Source: an uncultured Psychrobacter sp. (GTDB lineage Bacteria > Pseudomonadota > Gammaproteobacteria > Pseudomonadales > Moraxellaceae). Taken from it: DNA of 64,000 nt. Position 1 is the first letter of the stretch, and each line of letters starts with the position of its first letter. Position numbers and translations under genes: made by a program. Below are positions 40,047 through 49,702 of this stretch, one piece after another. The DNA is taken from assembly GCF_947488565.1 (NCBI RefSeq), contig NZ_CANKZC010000003.1, forward strand, positions 1 through 64,000, given 5' to 3'. The notes under the pieces are model-generated. The model did not search any database. It was not told where the DNA came from and worked only from the letters and a program-made list of their open reading frames with translations.

Positions 40047-40093
40047 AAAAACTCTGTCTAAATAGCGCCCAAATCGCTACTTAGATAGAGTTT
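40047..40093 (-). terminator. Terminator of the polyprenyl diphosphate synthase gene
   Basis: AACTCTGTCTAAATAGCG pairs with CGCTACTTAGATAGAGTT with two mismatches around a short loop. On the minus strand TTTTTTAACG follows, giving a good U tract. Confidence 0.88.
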
Positions 40094-40170
40094 GGTCTGT
40101 TCAACTACTAAATAGTACTTAGAAATAGAGTTGCCTTTGTCAGTTGATAGTACAGATGACACAGAACTAA

Positions 40171-41196
40171 CTATAGCAATCGCGCGCTGGCAAGCTCTGT
40201 GAGTTGATACAAGCCATGACGATAAGGGTTGTCAGGTAGCGTATTTAGTGCCTGCTGCGCTAAGGCTGTCTCTTCTAGCGCGCGTTTTTTACAGTAGTCT
40301 AACGCGCCTGAACTGCGAACCAATTCTATGAGCTGTTCTGCATTTGGCGTTTTGCCTGTCTGTACGGCAATACGCAATTGCTCATAACCTTCTGTATCGC
40401 TGTCTTTGAGTAGTTCAAGTGCTTTGATTGTGGGTAGAGTTGGCTTACCTTCTGCCAAATCATCACCAAGGTTTTTGCCCATCACTTCACTATCACCACT
40501 ATAGTCGAGCACATCATCAATAATCTGAAACGCATTACCAAAGTGTTGTCCAAAGTCTGCTAATGCAGATAAATACTGTGTTTGCTCTTGCAGAATAGCG
40601 GCGCCTTGAGTCGCCATCATGAATAGCCGTGATGTTTTGCCGTCTATGATGTTAAGGTAGTCGGCTTCAGTAGCAGCAGGGTTGTGTTGATGCTGGAGCT
40701 GTAAAACCTCCCCTTCAGCAATATCACAGGTACCATCTGAAAATAGCTGCAATAACGGTAAACTCTGAAAACTTACTAGTAAATTAAAGGCACGGGCAAT
40801 GAGATAGTCTCCAACCAAAACGGCTGTCGCATTGTCCCATGTGGCATTGGCTGTCGGTTTGCCTCGGCGCTGTCCTGACTCATCAATCACATCGTCATGT
40901 ACCAAAGTTGCCGTATGCAGCATCTCAGTAATGGCTGCTAAATGCATCGCTTCGCGTGATGGCTCATCATTAAGCATACGCGCACATAACAGGGTAATTA
41001 ATGGACGCATACGTTTGCCACCTGCATTGATCACATGCTGGGAGACGCTCATAACAAGTTGTACTTTTGAATTAAGACTGCCAAAAACCTGTTTATCCAT
41101 GATCTCAAAGTCATCAGCAACGATACTTTGGATATCAGCATAACTTGGCGCAGATAAAGAGGTGGTTAAGGTGTTCGATAAAGAGGTGGTCGTCAT
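40171..41196 (-). CDS. ispB: Octaprenyl-type polyprenyl diphosphate synthase
   Basis: A 341-residue trans-isoprenyl diphosphate synthase building the ubiquinone side chain. The first Asp-rich motif is VHDDVIDESGQRRGKPT and the second IIDDVLDYSGDSEVMGKNLGDDLAEGKPTLP. GGKRMRPL provides the diphosphate-binding region. Chain length cannot be set from sequence, but IspB-like genes divergent from rplU-rpmA are common in gammaproteobacteria, which supports the octaprenyl call. It diverges from rplU across about 435 bases. Confidence 0.93.
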   Translation of the reverse strand: MTTTSLSNTLTTSLSAPSYADIQSIVADDFEIMDKQVFGSLNSKVQLVMSVSQHVINAGGKRMRPLITLLCARMLNDEPSREAMHLAAITEMLHTATLVHDDVIDESGQRRGKPTANATWDNATAVLVGDYLIARAFNLLVSFQSLPLLQLFSDGTCDIAEGEVLQLQHQHNPAATEADYLNIIDGKTSRLFMMATQGAAILQEQTQYLSALADFGQHFGNAFQIIDDVLDYSGDSEVMGKNLGDDLAEGKPTLPTIKALELLKDSDTEGYEQLRIAVQTGKTPNAEQLIELVRSSGALDYCKKRALEETALAQQALNTLPDNPYRHGLYQLTELASARLL

Positions 41197-41516
41197 AGTA
41201 AATAGTCATATTAATAGAAGATAGAAAAAATCGTTTGATAGCCGTCTCTTATAACACTATCAGCGTGCTTATAGTAACATAGCTACATTATCAAATCGGT
41301 AGTTAAAGTAAAGCGGGTGTTAATAGTGCATTGTAAGTTACTGATTGTATAAGTTATAATAACGATACTTAAGCTTAAACTAATCGTTGGCATAATTGTT
41401 AATGCGGTTTGTTTTGTAAAATTTTTACTTACATAAATTGGTCAGCTCATTGTCAAAATACGCAGTATCAAGACCTTGAGTAAATATCACCAACTTTCAA
41501 AAACAAGATAGGTGAC
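41197..41516. other. Divergent region between ispB and rplU
   Basis: About 320 bases between the ispB start and the rplU promoter at 41517. It should hold the ispB promoter. No ORF or RNA recognised. Confidence 0.5.
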
Positions 41517-41545
41517 TTGCTTTTATGAGCAAAAAGCCGTAAAAT
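41517..41545 (+). promoter_or_regulatory. Sigma-70 promoter for rplU-rpmA
   Basis: TTGCTT (41517-41522) and TAAAAT (41540-41545) are 17 bases apart, the ideal spacing. This leaves a leader of about 80 bases before rplU, which could carry an L21-type control element, although none was recognised. Confidence 0.68.
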
Positions 41546-41632
41546 CTTGCCTTTAATTTTTCCCTGTCGTGTTCGTCGTCGAAGCGTTGGTATGATATCA
41601 GCCACGGCACACGGGTTAAACGGAGTCAGACA

Positions 41633-41944
41633 ATGTACGCAGTAATCAAAAGTGGTGGTAAACAGCATCGTGTAGTCGTCGATGAGCTTTTAAGAGTTGA
41701 GTTGTTAAAAGCAGAAAAAGGCGAGACGATTAAGTTTGAAGACGTGTTGATGGTTGTAGATGGTGATAACGTCAAAATCGGTCAGCCTGTTGTAGATGGT
41801 GCAAGCGTAGAAGTTGAAGTGGTTGAGCACGGTCGCGGTGACAAAATCCGTATTATCAAGCACAACCGTCGTAAGCATTATCATAAAGAGCAAGGTCACC
41901 GCCAATGGTACACCTTGTTAAAAATCAAAGCGATTAACGCGTAG
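41633..41944 (+). CDS. rplU: 50S ribosomal protein L21
   Basis: A 103-residue L21, standard length. [14 protein letters not shown] is the canonical N-terminus, and [31 protein letters not shown] carries the rRNA-binding KxxHRKxxGHRQ motif. AACGGAGTC precedes the start. First gene of rplU-rpmA, 91 bases before rpmA. Confidence 0.98.
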   Translation: MYAVIKSGGKQHRVVVDELLRVELLKAEKGETIKFEDVLMVVDGDNVKIGQPVVDGASVEVEVVEHGRGDKIRIIKHNRRKHYHKEQGHRQWYTLLKIKAINA

Positions 41945-42035
41945 TTATCAGTTTAGCTATTGATGCTAAATAGCGTACTAACTGCTTAAGATGTATCGCA
42001 ATAGCGATAAACTATATTAACAAGGAGATTTTCTC

Positions 42036-42293
42036 ATGGCACATAAAAAAGCTGCCGGTTCGAGCCGTAACGGTCGTGATTCAAACCCAAAAATGCTCGG
42101 CGTAAAAATCTTTGGTGGCCAAGCTATTACTGCTGGTAACATCATTGTACGTCAACGTGGTACAGAGTTCCACGCAGGCGAAGGCGTTGGCATGGGTCGT
42201 GACCATACTTTGTTTGCACTAAATGACGGTGTGGTAAAGTTTGCGACTAAAGGTAAATTTAACCGTCGCTATGTAATGGTTGAAGGCGAGTAA
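42036..42293 (+). CDS. rpmA: 50S ribosomal protein L27
   Basis: An 85-residue L27 at the peptidyl-transferase centre. [23 protein letters not shown] starts right after Met, as in proteobacteria, without the cleaved extension seen in Firmicutes. [27 protein letters not shown] is the family signature. Preceded by AAGGAGATTTTCTC. A strong terminator follows. Confidence 0.98.
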   Translation: MAHKKAAGSSRNGRDSNPKMLGVKIFGGQAITAGNIIVRQRGTEFHAGEGVGMGRDHTLFALNDGVVKFATKGKFNRRYVMVEGE

Positions 42294-42352
42294 CTATCGC
42301 TTTTAAACACAAGCTACTTTATTGTTTGTAAATAACGCAGTTTGTTACATAC

Positions 42353-42390
42353 AAAAGCTCCTATTACTGATTGGTAATAGGAGCTTTTTT
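42353..42390 (+). terminator. rplU-rpmA terminator
   Basis: AAAAGCTCCTATTAC pairs perfectly with GTAATAGGAGCTTTT across TGATTG and is followed by T residues. Confidence 0.93.
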
Positions 42391-42607
42391 GTGCTTATTT
42401 TTATTTTTAATTAACAGAATAAAGTAATGAAAAGGTAGAGTAATGTAACTACTGCCGTTACAAGCGCGTATGGCAGGCGTAGTATTGATTGCAATTGAAG
42501 ACTAGGCGTGTAATAAAAAAACTGGCACACTGTGCTCATTGGTTATTAGTGCTATTTTGTTGAGAGTTGAAGCGATATTAAACAAACAAGCAGCTGATAA
42601 CTGACGG
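42391..42607. other. Intergenic stretch before lolA
   Basis: About 215 bases between the rpmA terminator and the lolA promoter. No gene or structured element recognised. Confidence 0.5.
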
Positions 42608-42635
42608 TTAGATCACTACCAAATATTGCTATAAT
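42608..42635 (+). promoter_or_regulatory. Candidate lolA promoter
   Basis: TATAAT (42630-42635) is a consensus -10 box. TTAGAT, 16 bases before it, is a weak -35. The leader to lolA would be about 135 bases. Confidence 0.45.
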
Positions 42636-42775
42636 TGTATACTTACGATATTCATAGGCTTATTGCGATAACTCACACTGCACATGATCTTGTGCAATAG
42701 ATGAACACAACAAAAACGCGATGATCTAACTTTTATATTCATTGATATTTTATTTTTATTACGAGAGGAAAAATC

Positions 42776-43468
42776 ATGACTTTATCTACTAAAGTAAAAT
42801 CTACTACAGCAAAACAAAAAATGATGAGCGGTGCATTGACTGGTGTATTAATGACTACGTTAGGTGTTGCAGCCCCAATGGTAGCATTGACTCAGTCTGC
42901 CACAGCGGCCCCTGCTGACAATTTGGTCGCAGCCAAACGCTTAAACAAGCTGTTAACCAATACTAAAAGCATGACTGCCAACTTTACTCAAACGACTAAA
43001 GGCGCAACCAATGGTACGTTTAAAGGTTCGATGAGTGTTCAACGTCCAAATAACTTTCGCTGGGAAACCAAGTCACCATCAGAACAGTTGATTGTTGCAA
43101 ATGGTAACTCAATGTGGATCTATGATAAAGACTTGGAGCAAGCAACCAAGCAAGGTGTAGATAGTCAAGTAGGCAATACGCCAGCATTATTGTTGTCAGG
43201 CGATCCAAGTAAAATTGATAAAAACTTTAAAGTGACCCAACCGTACGAAAACAAAAATTACTACGTGTTATATCCTAAAACCGGTGATGCTAGCTTTAAA
43301 AATTTATCGGTAAGCTTTAGTGGTGGTAAACCGGTTATGATGGTATTAAATGACACACTTGGACAAACCACATCGATTAAGTTTAATGGCATCAAGCTTA
43401 ACCCAAGTGTCAGCAGCAGTCAGTTTAACTTTACCCCGCCAAAAGGGGTAGATGTCATCAACCAATAA
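42776..43468 (+). CDS. lolA: Outer-membrane lipoprotein carrier LolA
   Basis: A 230-residue periplasmic chaperone that ferries lipoproteins from LolCDE to LolB. A long signal peptide (about 46 residues) ends near SATAAP. The mature part has the LolA half-barrel stretches LNKLLTNTKSMTANFTQTTKG, GSMSVQRPNNFRWETKSPSEQLIVANGNSMWIYDKDLEQATKQ and LNDTLGQTTSIKFNGIKLNPSVSSSQFNFTPPKGVDVI. The length fits, allowing for the extended signal. The gene is monocistronic, with its own terminator. Confidence 0.93.
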   Translation: MTLSTKVKSTTAKQKMMSGALTGVLMTTLGVAAPMVALTQSATAAPADNLVAAKRLNKLLTNTKSMTANFTQTTKGATNGTFKGSMSVQRPNNFRWETKSPSEQLIVANGNSMWIYDKDLEQATKQGVDSQVGNTPALLLSGDPSKIDKNFKVTQPYENKNYYVLYPKTGDASFKNLSVSFSGGKPVMMVLNDTLGQTTSIKFNGIKLNPSVSSSQFNFTPPKGVDVINQ

Positions 43469-43519
43469 TCAATTGATGCAAGACGATAGTATTGATTGAT
43501 TTATCATTTTATCATTGAT

Positions 43520-43556
43520 AAAGAGGTAGTCCATTATTTGGATCTACCTCTTTTTT
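43520..43556 (+). terminator. lolA terminator
   Basis: AAAGAGGTAG pairs with CTACCTCTTT around TCCATTATTTGGAT and runs into TTT. Confidence 0.88.
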
Positions 43557-44340
43557 ATTGACTAAAAACCCTATAGCAACACCACACATAGCAATGTTTA
43601 TTTAAAGTAACACTATGGGCAGGTTGCAATTGGATATATTTGGTTTACAATACTCGCAGTCTTGCCACGCATGTCAAATACTCTGCTATATAGTGCTATT
43701 ATATTTAAATATATCAGTTGTGTTTTTTGATACTTAATTACATTATTCAGTATTTTTATCGCTAATATTGGACTGTCAACCAAAGGATCTGACCTGTTAT
43801 AGTTTTAGTAGTGGATAGCACATTTTGTTTTATGAAATACATATTTTGTAGCATATAAAATGACTATATAATACTGTTAAAAACTGGCTTTTAATGGGTG
43901 ATATGCGTATAGTGAGCAAACAGTTTATGCCAGTTGTCATACCATTGTTGATTACGCGTAATGAGTTATTAAATCAATTAAATGTCTAAATATGATATTG
44001 ATTTAATAAATTTATCTTGCGTCTTTACTAGATGGATTTGATGACCAGCCTTTATCTAGATATGCTACAGTTTTTGTCTGATAGCATGACTAAAGACTAT
44101 CAGTGTCTCTGTTCTGAGTGTCAACATCGAAGATCGGTAGATTGCTTTACTGTTTTTAGTACTTAGATAAATCTACGGTTGGTATCGTCTTATACCGTCG
44201 TCAATAATCTTGATAATTGGTTGTTACCAGCACAGTCTTTGTGTTTTCGTCTGCGTCAGGTAATGCTATGCTATTATTCTTTGTAGAACAATGGTTTGCG
44301 TTATTTATGACACTAGATTGGGTGAGGAGCACGTATTATC
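43557..44340. other. Long gene-free leader region of the nuo operon
   Basis: About 780 AT-rich bases before nuoA with no ORF that looks real and no RNA gene recognised. The nuo promoter should be here, and several TATAAT-like boxes occur (for example near 43870), but none has a good -35 partner. A long region of this kind is often regulated by more than one factor; I cannot name sites. Confidence 0.55.
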
Positions 44341-44964
44341 ATGTCTGCTTTTAATTGGTCAGCAGTCGCCTTTATTCTAGCCGCTATAGGACTAGTCGTT
44401 TTTATGCTGGTCGTGCCGCGTTTACTTGGCGGTCGCTCTCAGGGTTTACAAAAAGAAGAAGTGTTTGAAGCGGGCGTTGTCGGATCTGGCAATGCCCGTA
44501 TTCGTTTGTCTGCCCAATTCTATTTGGTGGCTATCTTCTTTGTTATCTTTGATTTAGAGGCATTGTATTTGTATGCTTATGCGGTCTCAGTTCGTGAAGC
44601 CAGTTGGCTTGGGTTTGCGGCGGCAGCTGTGTTTATTGGTATTTTAATCATCGGTTTGGTATACGAGCTGAGTTTGGGTGCGATGAATTGGGCACCTGCC
44701 GATAGACGCCGTAAAAAAGAGCGTCTTTACGCTGCACCAGCAGGCTTTAATCTTGCTGATATTACCAAGTTCAATGGTACTCATGAGCTGATGGTAGACC
44801 CTACCGGTAAAATACCTGCGCAATCTTCAGGACAAGTCAATGTTTCAAACAACATTGAAACCAATCGTCGCCATCTACAAAGCATAGACCATATCAATAC
44901 TACAGGTAATATTACGTCTGTAGATTTTGCAGCAGCTGCTCAGCAAGAGAAAAATAAACGTTAA
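44341..44964 (+). CDS. nuoA: NADH-quinone oxidoreductase subunit A
   Basis: A small membrane subunit of complex I with three helices: [23 protein letters not shown], the [30 protein letters not shown]-type second helix, and [24 protein letters not shown]. The YEAGV-like E-A-G-V loop reads [22 protein letters not shown] and the conserved Glu/Asp lie in [10 protein letters not shown]. The 207 residues exceed the usual ~120-150 because of a hydrophilic C-terminal tail (about residues 130-207). First gene of the nuo operon. GAGGAGCACG precedes the start at a somewhat long distance. Confidence 0.95.
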   Translation: [207 protein letters not shown]

Positions 44965-45029
44965 CTGTTTATAGCAATAGTGATGGTAAGTTGATTAGCC
45001 AGCTTTGCTTAATATAAAGGTTGTATGTT

Positions 45030-45698
45030 ATGAAATACACATTAACAAAAGCCAACCCTGATGCAGATACCTATCCTGCACAGTCTCGCCAAACGGTCAA
45101 TGACCCTATCGAAGATGAAGTCAATAAAAATGTCTTTATGGGTCGCCTAGAAGATCTGGTTCATTCAACAGCAAACTGGGGGCGTAAGCACTCATTATGG
45201 CCATTTAACTTTGGTACTTCTTGCTGTTATGTCGAATATGCAACAACACTTACTGCGGTTCATGATCTATCACGCTTCGGCGCAGAGGTTATTCGTGCCT
45301 CGCCTCGACAAGCAGATGTGATGATCGTTGCAGGTACTTGTTTTATTAAGATGGCACCCGTCATTCAACGTCTCTACGAGCAGATGCTTGAACCAAAATG
45401 GGTTATTTCAATGGGAGCATGTGCCAACTCTGGCGGTATGTATGATATCTATTCAGTAGTACAAGGTGTCGATAAAATTATCCCTGTTGATGTTTATGTT
45501 CCAGGTTGCCCGCCGCGTCCAGAGGCATTGATACAAGGTCTTATGCTATTGCAAGAGTCTATTACTCATGAGCGGCGTCCGCTAGGGGTTCACGTTAATG
45601 ATCAGGGTATCTATCAGCCACAAATGACCCCTGAACGCGACCGTAAACAGGCCGATCGCATCGCTGTAAAAAACTTGCGTAGTCCAGATAGTATTTAG
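45030..45698 (+). CDS. nuoB: NADH-quinone oxidoreductase subunit B
   Basis: A peripheral-arm subunit that binds cluster N2, the last iron-sulfur cluster before quinone. The Cys ligands are in [11 protein letters not shown] (Cys pair), [10 protein letters not shown] and [10 protein letters not shown]. The longest frame begins at a TTG (45021), but AAAGG lies nine bases before the ATG at 45030, which gives 222 residues and the usual start MKYTL. It lies 65 bases after nuoA and 148 before nuoCD. Confidence 0.97.
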   Translation: MKYTLTKANPDADTYPAQSRQTVNDPIEDEVNKNVFMGRLEDLVHSTANWGRKHSLWPFNFGTSCCYVEYATTLTAVHDLSRFGAEVIRASPRQADVMIVAGTCFIKMAPVIQRLYEQMLEPKWVISMGACANSGGMYDIYSVVQGVDKIIPVDVYVPGCPPRPEALIQGLMLLQESITHERRPLGVHVNDQGIYQPQMTPERDRKQADRIAVKNLRSPDSI

Positions 45699-45846
45699 TA
45701 CTGCTTATATTTAGCCAGCTTTTATAGCATGTATTGGTTTGGTCGGTCGTAAATAACTCGTAAAAATGCGAAGTGCGCATACGCTTATCATAGTTTGATT
45801 ATGATTAACATCGTTTAGTTATGATTAATGAAGGAATGTATCATTC

Positions 45847-47622
45847 ATGGTCACGGTAGTCGAAAACAAAGATTCTAAGATAAAGCCTGTACCCGCAGTT
45901 ATTAGAGAGCTGGGGCACAATTATGCAGGTAAGTTTGTCGTGCAGCAGACTGTTGATGATATTCCAACGGTTTGGGTGGCGCGTGCCGATTTGCTTGATG
46001 TACTTTTATTCTTACGTAAATTGCCAAAGCCTTATGTCATGTTATTTGACTTATCAGCGATAGATGAGCGTCTACGTCAGCATCGGGCGGGATTACCTGA
46101 TAGTGACTTTACCGTATTTTATCATCTCATGTCGCTTGAACGTAATAGTGACATACGTATTAAGGTTGCTCTGAGCGAAGAGGATTTAAGTTTACCGAGC
46201 GCCACTAATATTTGGCCGAATGCCAACTGGTATGAGCGCGAAGTGTGGGATATGTTTGGCATTGTTTTTAGTGGTCATCCACATCTGACTCGTATCTTGT
46301 TGCCTAAATACTGGGAAGGCCATCCACTGCGTAAAGAGTACCATGCACGTGCGACCGAATTTACGCCGTACTTCTTAAACACTGCCAAACAGCAGTATGA
46401 ACAAGAAAACCTGCGTTTTGTACCAGAAGAATGGGGCATGAAACGCTCAGGGCGTGATGAAGACTTTATGTTCCTAAATATCGGTCCCAATCATCCCTCT
46501 GCTCACGGTGCGTTCAGACTTGTATTGCAGCTCGATGGTGAAGAGGTGGTCGATTGTATTCCTGATATCGGTTATCACCACCGCGGCGCTGAAAAGATGG
46601 CAGAGCGCCAAACGTGGCATTCATTTATCCCTTACACCGATCGTATTGATTATCTTGGTGGGGTGATGAATGAGTTACCGTACATTATGTCGGTTGAAAA
46701 GCTTGCGGGTATTACTGTACCAGATCGGGCGCAGACTATTCGCGTGATGATGAGTGAGTTTTTTCGCATTACTAATAATCTGCTGTTTGTCGGTACTTTT
46801 ATTCAGGATGCAGGCGGTATGACCCCTGTGTTTTATATGTTTACTGATCGCCAAAAAGCGTATGACGTCATCGAAGCAGTAACGGGCTATCGTATGCATC
46901 CAGCGTGGTTCCGTATCGGAGGTACAGCTGCCGATCTACCGCGCGGCTGGCAACGTCTGGTTCGTGAGTTTTTAGATTGGATGCCAAAGCGTCTGGACGA
47001 ATATGTCAAAGCAGCCCTACAAAACAGTGTACTAAAAGGTCGAACGCAAGGCGTTGCGCAGTATAACGCCAAGCAAGCATTGGCTTGGGGCGTTACTGGG
47101 GCTGGTCTCCGTGCGACAGGTGTAGACTTTGACCTACGAAAAGCGCGTCCTTATATGGGTTATGAGAACTTTGATTTTGAAGTACCTATTGGTTACAACG
47201 GCGATGCTTATGACCGTTGTATGATCAAAGTCGAAGAGATGCGGCAGTCGTTACGTATTATTCGTCAGTGTATGGATCATATGCCGCAAGGGCCTTATAA
47301 AGCTGATCATCCACTGGCCGTACCACCGCCAAAAGACCGTACATTGAATGATATTGAAACACTGATTAATCACTTTATATCGGTATCTTGGGGTCCTGTG
47401 ATGCCGGCGGGTGAGTGTACAACGATAGTGGAGGCTACCAAAGGTCTGAACAGTTATTACATAACGTCTGACAAAGCAACAATGAGCTATCGAACCCGTA
47501 TTCGTACCCCAACATTTGCCCATTTACAGCAAATGCCTTCTGTGATCAACGGCTCACTGGTATCTGATGCCATTATGTATCTGGCATCAATTGACATTGT
47601 AATGGCAGATTGCGATCGCTAA
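45847..47622 (+). CDS. nuoCD: NADH-quinone oxidoreductase fused subunits C and D
   Basis: A 591-residue fusion, as in E. coli. The C part (about 1-180) shows [15 protein letters not shown] and [43 protein letters not shown]. The D part shows [64 protein letters not shown] (quinone-site His and Tyr) and [35 protein letters not shown] true fusion in one frame, with no frameshift. Confidence 0.97.
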   Translation: MVTVVENKDSKIKPVPAVIRELGHNYAGKFVVQQTVDDIPTVWVARADLLDVLLFLRKLPKPYVMLFDLSAIDERLRQHRAGLPDSDFTVFYHLMSLERNSDIRIKVALSEEDLSLPSATNIWPNANWYEREVWDMFGIVFSGHPHLTRILLPKYWEGHPLRKEYHARATEFTPYFLNTAKQQYEQENLRFVPEEWGMKRSGRDEDFMFLNIGPNHPSAHGAFRLVLQLDGEEVVDCIPDIGYHHRGAEKMAERQTWHSFIPYTDRIDYLGGVMNELPYIMSVEKLAGITVPDRAQTIRVMMSEFFRITNNLLFVGTFIQDAGGMTPVFYMFTDRQKAYDVIEAVTGYRMHPAWFRIGGTAADLPRGWQRLVREFLDWMPKRLDEYVKAALQNSVLKGRTQGVAQYNAKQALAWGVTGAGLRATGVDFDLRKARPYMGYENFDFEVPIGYNGDAYDRCMIKVEEMRQSLRIIRQCMDHMPQGPYKADHPLAVPPPKDRTLNDIETLINHFISVSWGPVMPAGECTTIVEATKGLNSYYITSDKATMSYRTRIRTPTFAHLQQMPSVINGSLVSDAIMYLASIDIVMADCDR

Positions 47623-47761
47623 ATATTGAGAAAGTTAAATTAATCAATGCGTTATTGCCAAGTGGTATGCTAAGTTTGGTAACGTCTTAAAATAACGCCA
47701 ATCGCAGTAAAATATCCTTGTAGTGTGGTAAAGCGTGATGATTAAGGAAAGATAGAAGACT

Positions 47762-48271
47762 ATGAAAATTGTTTCCGACAAAATGCCAAAAGTAGACGTG
47801 GCAAGCATTCTCACTACCGAGGAGATTGCAGCGATACATGAATTTATGCACCATTACCCACATGCTCGCGCAGCCTCACTAGACGCATTGAAGATCGTAC
47901 AAAAGCGTAACGGTTGGGTAGATGACGCGCAAGTAAATGCAATCGCCAATATTCTAGACATACCAGTGACAGATATGGATGGGGTTGCCACTTTCTTTAA
48001 TCGTATTTATCGTCAGCCTGTTGGTCGCCATGTCATCTTAATTTGTGATTCTGTTGCCTGCTACTTAACTGGCTATGAAGCGCTATCAGCTGAACTTAGA
48101 TTACAGCTTGGTATCGAATATGGACAGACCACACCCGATGGCCGTTTTACTTTACTACCAATCTGTTGTTTGGGTAATTGCGATAAAGGGCCAGCTGTAC
48201 TGATTGATGAAGACACTTATGGTCCTATTCAGCCCTCCGAGGTCGCACAGTTATTGGAGCTATACGCATGA
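47762..48271 (+). CDS. nuoE: NADH-quinone oxidoreductase subunit E
   Basis: A 169-residue thioredoxin-like subunit with the [2Fe-2S] cluster N1a. The ligands are the cysteines of [11 protein letters not shown] and [37 protein letters not shown] is the family N-domain. Its stop overlaps the nuoF start by four bases. Confidence 0.96.
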   Translation: MKIVSDKMPKVDVASILTTEEIAAIHEFMHHYPHARAASLDALKIVQKRNGWVDDAQVNAIANILDIPVTDMDGVATFFNRIYRQPVGRHVILICDSVACYLTGYEALSAELRLQLGIEYGQTTPDGRFTLLPICCLGNCDKGPAVLIDEDTYGPIQPSEVAQLLELYA

Positions 48272-49692
48272 GATTAACACTGTCAGAGCAGATCGCTCGC
48301 CGTCGTCAAGGCAAAGCACCAAGCCAGCTTAATGATCAGCGTGTGCCAATTTATGGTGACAAAGCCACAGCCAATAGCAAAACTAAGCCGCTGACATGGC
48401 GCTTAGCTCATCACGATGCCGTATTAGATTTGACGACGTATCAGTCTTTAGAAGGCTTTACTGGCCTAAAACAAGCTTTAGACAAAGACCCTAAAGCTGT
48501 TGAAGATATGATTAAGGCGGCCAATGTTAGAGGCCGCGGCGGTGCAGGTTTTAATGCTGGCCTAAAATGGTCATTTATGTCACCGCCAGATGGTTTGCCG
48601 CGCTATCTTATCTGTAATGCTGATGAGATGGAGCCAGGTACCTTCAAAGACCGCTTGTTAATGGAACGTCTGCCATTTCAGCTTATCGAAGGCATGCTTA
48701 TCACTGCGCACGCTATTGGCGCAACCGACGGCTATATCTTTATCCGCGGTGAGTATATTTTGGCAGCTGAGCGTTTGGTTGCAGCTATTGAAGAGTGTTT
48801 AGCCAATAACCTGATGGGCGACAACATCTTAGGCTCAGATTTTAGTTTTCATTTACATGTGCACACAGGCGCTGGACGCTATATCTGCGGTGAAGAAACC
48901 GCGCTTATCAATTGTTTAGAAGGCCGCCGAGCCAATCCACGTACCAAGCCGCCTTTTCCGCAAATCTCTGGCGCGTGGGGTAGACCAACAGTGGTCAATA
49001 ACGTCGAGACGTTAAGTAATATGCCAGCTATTTTAAACCATGGCGTAGACTGGTATCAGTCGTTGTCTGAAATTAAAGGCAAAAGTAAAACCCCTGGTAC
49101 AAAAATATTTGGCTGCTCAGGCTTGGTCAACGATCCAGGCTTATGGGAGCTACCATTTGGGTATACCGCTCGTGAGATTATCGAAGATTTGGCTGGTGGT
49201 ATGATCGAGGGCAAAACCCTAAAAGCTTGGTTGCCAGGTGGGGCATCGACTGACTTTTTAACGGCTGATCACTTAGATGTGGTAGTAGATTTTGACACCA
49301 TTCAAGAAGCCGGTAGCCGCATGGGTACTGGACTGATCATGGTGGTCGATGAAGCACAAGATATGGTGCCACTGCTGCGTAACCTTGAGATTTTCTTTCA
49401 GCGCGAATCTTGCGGCTGGTGTACGCCATGTCGTGATGGTCTGCCATGGGGCGTTAAGCTACTCACTGCTATCAACGATGGTGAAGGACAGGTGGGCGAT
49501 GTGGAAAAACTAGAGGGCTTAACACGTGACTTATGGATTGGTAAAACTTTCTGTGCCCATGCGCCAGGTGCGATGGAACCACTGATGAGTGCGATTAAAT
49601 ATTTCCGACCTGAGTTTGATCAAAAAATCGCACAGGCGGTTGGTGTAGATGTTATTGAAGCAGCAGCTCATCAACAGCCAGTAGTGAAATAA
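48268..49692 (+). CDS. nuoF: NADH-quinone oxidoreductase subunit F
   Basis: A 474-residue NADH- and FMN-binding subunit where electrons enter. The NADH loop is [17 protein letters not shown], the FMN region is [16 protein letters not shown], and [33 protein letters not shown] follows. The [4Fe-4S] cluster N3 cysteines are in [15 protein letters not shown] and [12 protein letters not shown]. Overlaps nuoE by four bases and is 10 bases before nuoG. Confidence 0.97.
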   Translation: MRLTLSEQIARRRQGKAPSQLNDQRVPIYGDKATANSKTKPLTWRLAHHDAVLDLTTYQSLEGFTGLKQALDKDPKAVEDMIKAANVRGRGGAGFNAGLKWSFMSPPDGLPRYLICNADEMEPGTFKDRLLMERLPFQLIEGMLITAHAIGATDGYIFIRGEYILAAERLVAAIEECLANNLMGDNILGSDFSFHLHVHTGAGRYICGEETALINCLEGRRANPRTKPPFPQISGAWGRPTVVNNVETLSNMPAILNHGVDWYQSLSEIKGKSKTPGTKIFGCSGLVNDPGLWELPFGYTAREIIEDLAGGMIEGKTLKAWLPGGASTDFLTADHLDVVVDFDTIQEAGSRMGTGLIMVVDEAQDMVPLLRNLEIFFQRESCGWCTPCRDGLPWGVKLLTAINDGEGQVGDVEKLEGLTRDLWIGKTFCAHAPGAMEPLMSAIKYFRPEFDQKIAQAVGVDVIEAAAHQQPVVK

Positions 49693-49702
49693 GGAGAACG
49701 GC

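Noticed and set aside
41546..41632. Ribosomal-protein leader structure for L21
   Set aside because: The 85-base leader has GC-rich patches, but I could not match them to a known leader motif by eye.
41468..41668. Minus-strand frame before and into rplU
   Set aside because: It overlaps the rplU promoter and start and has no recognisable protein features.
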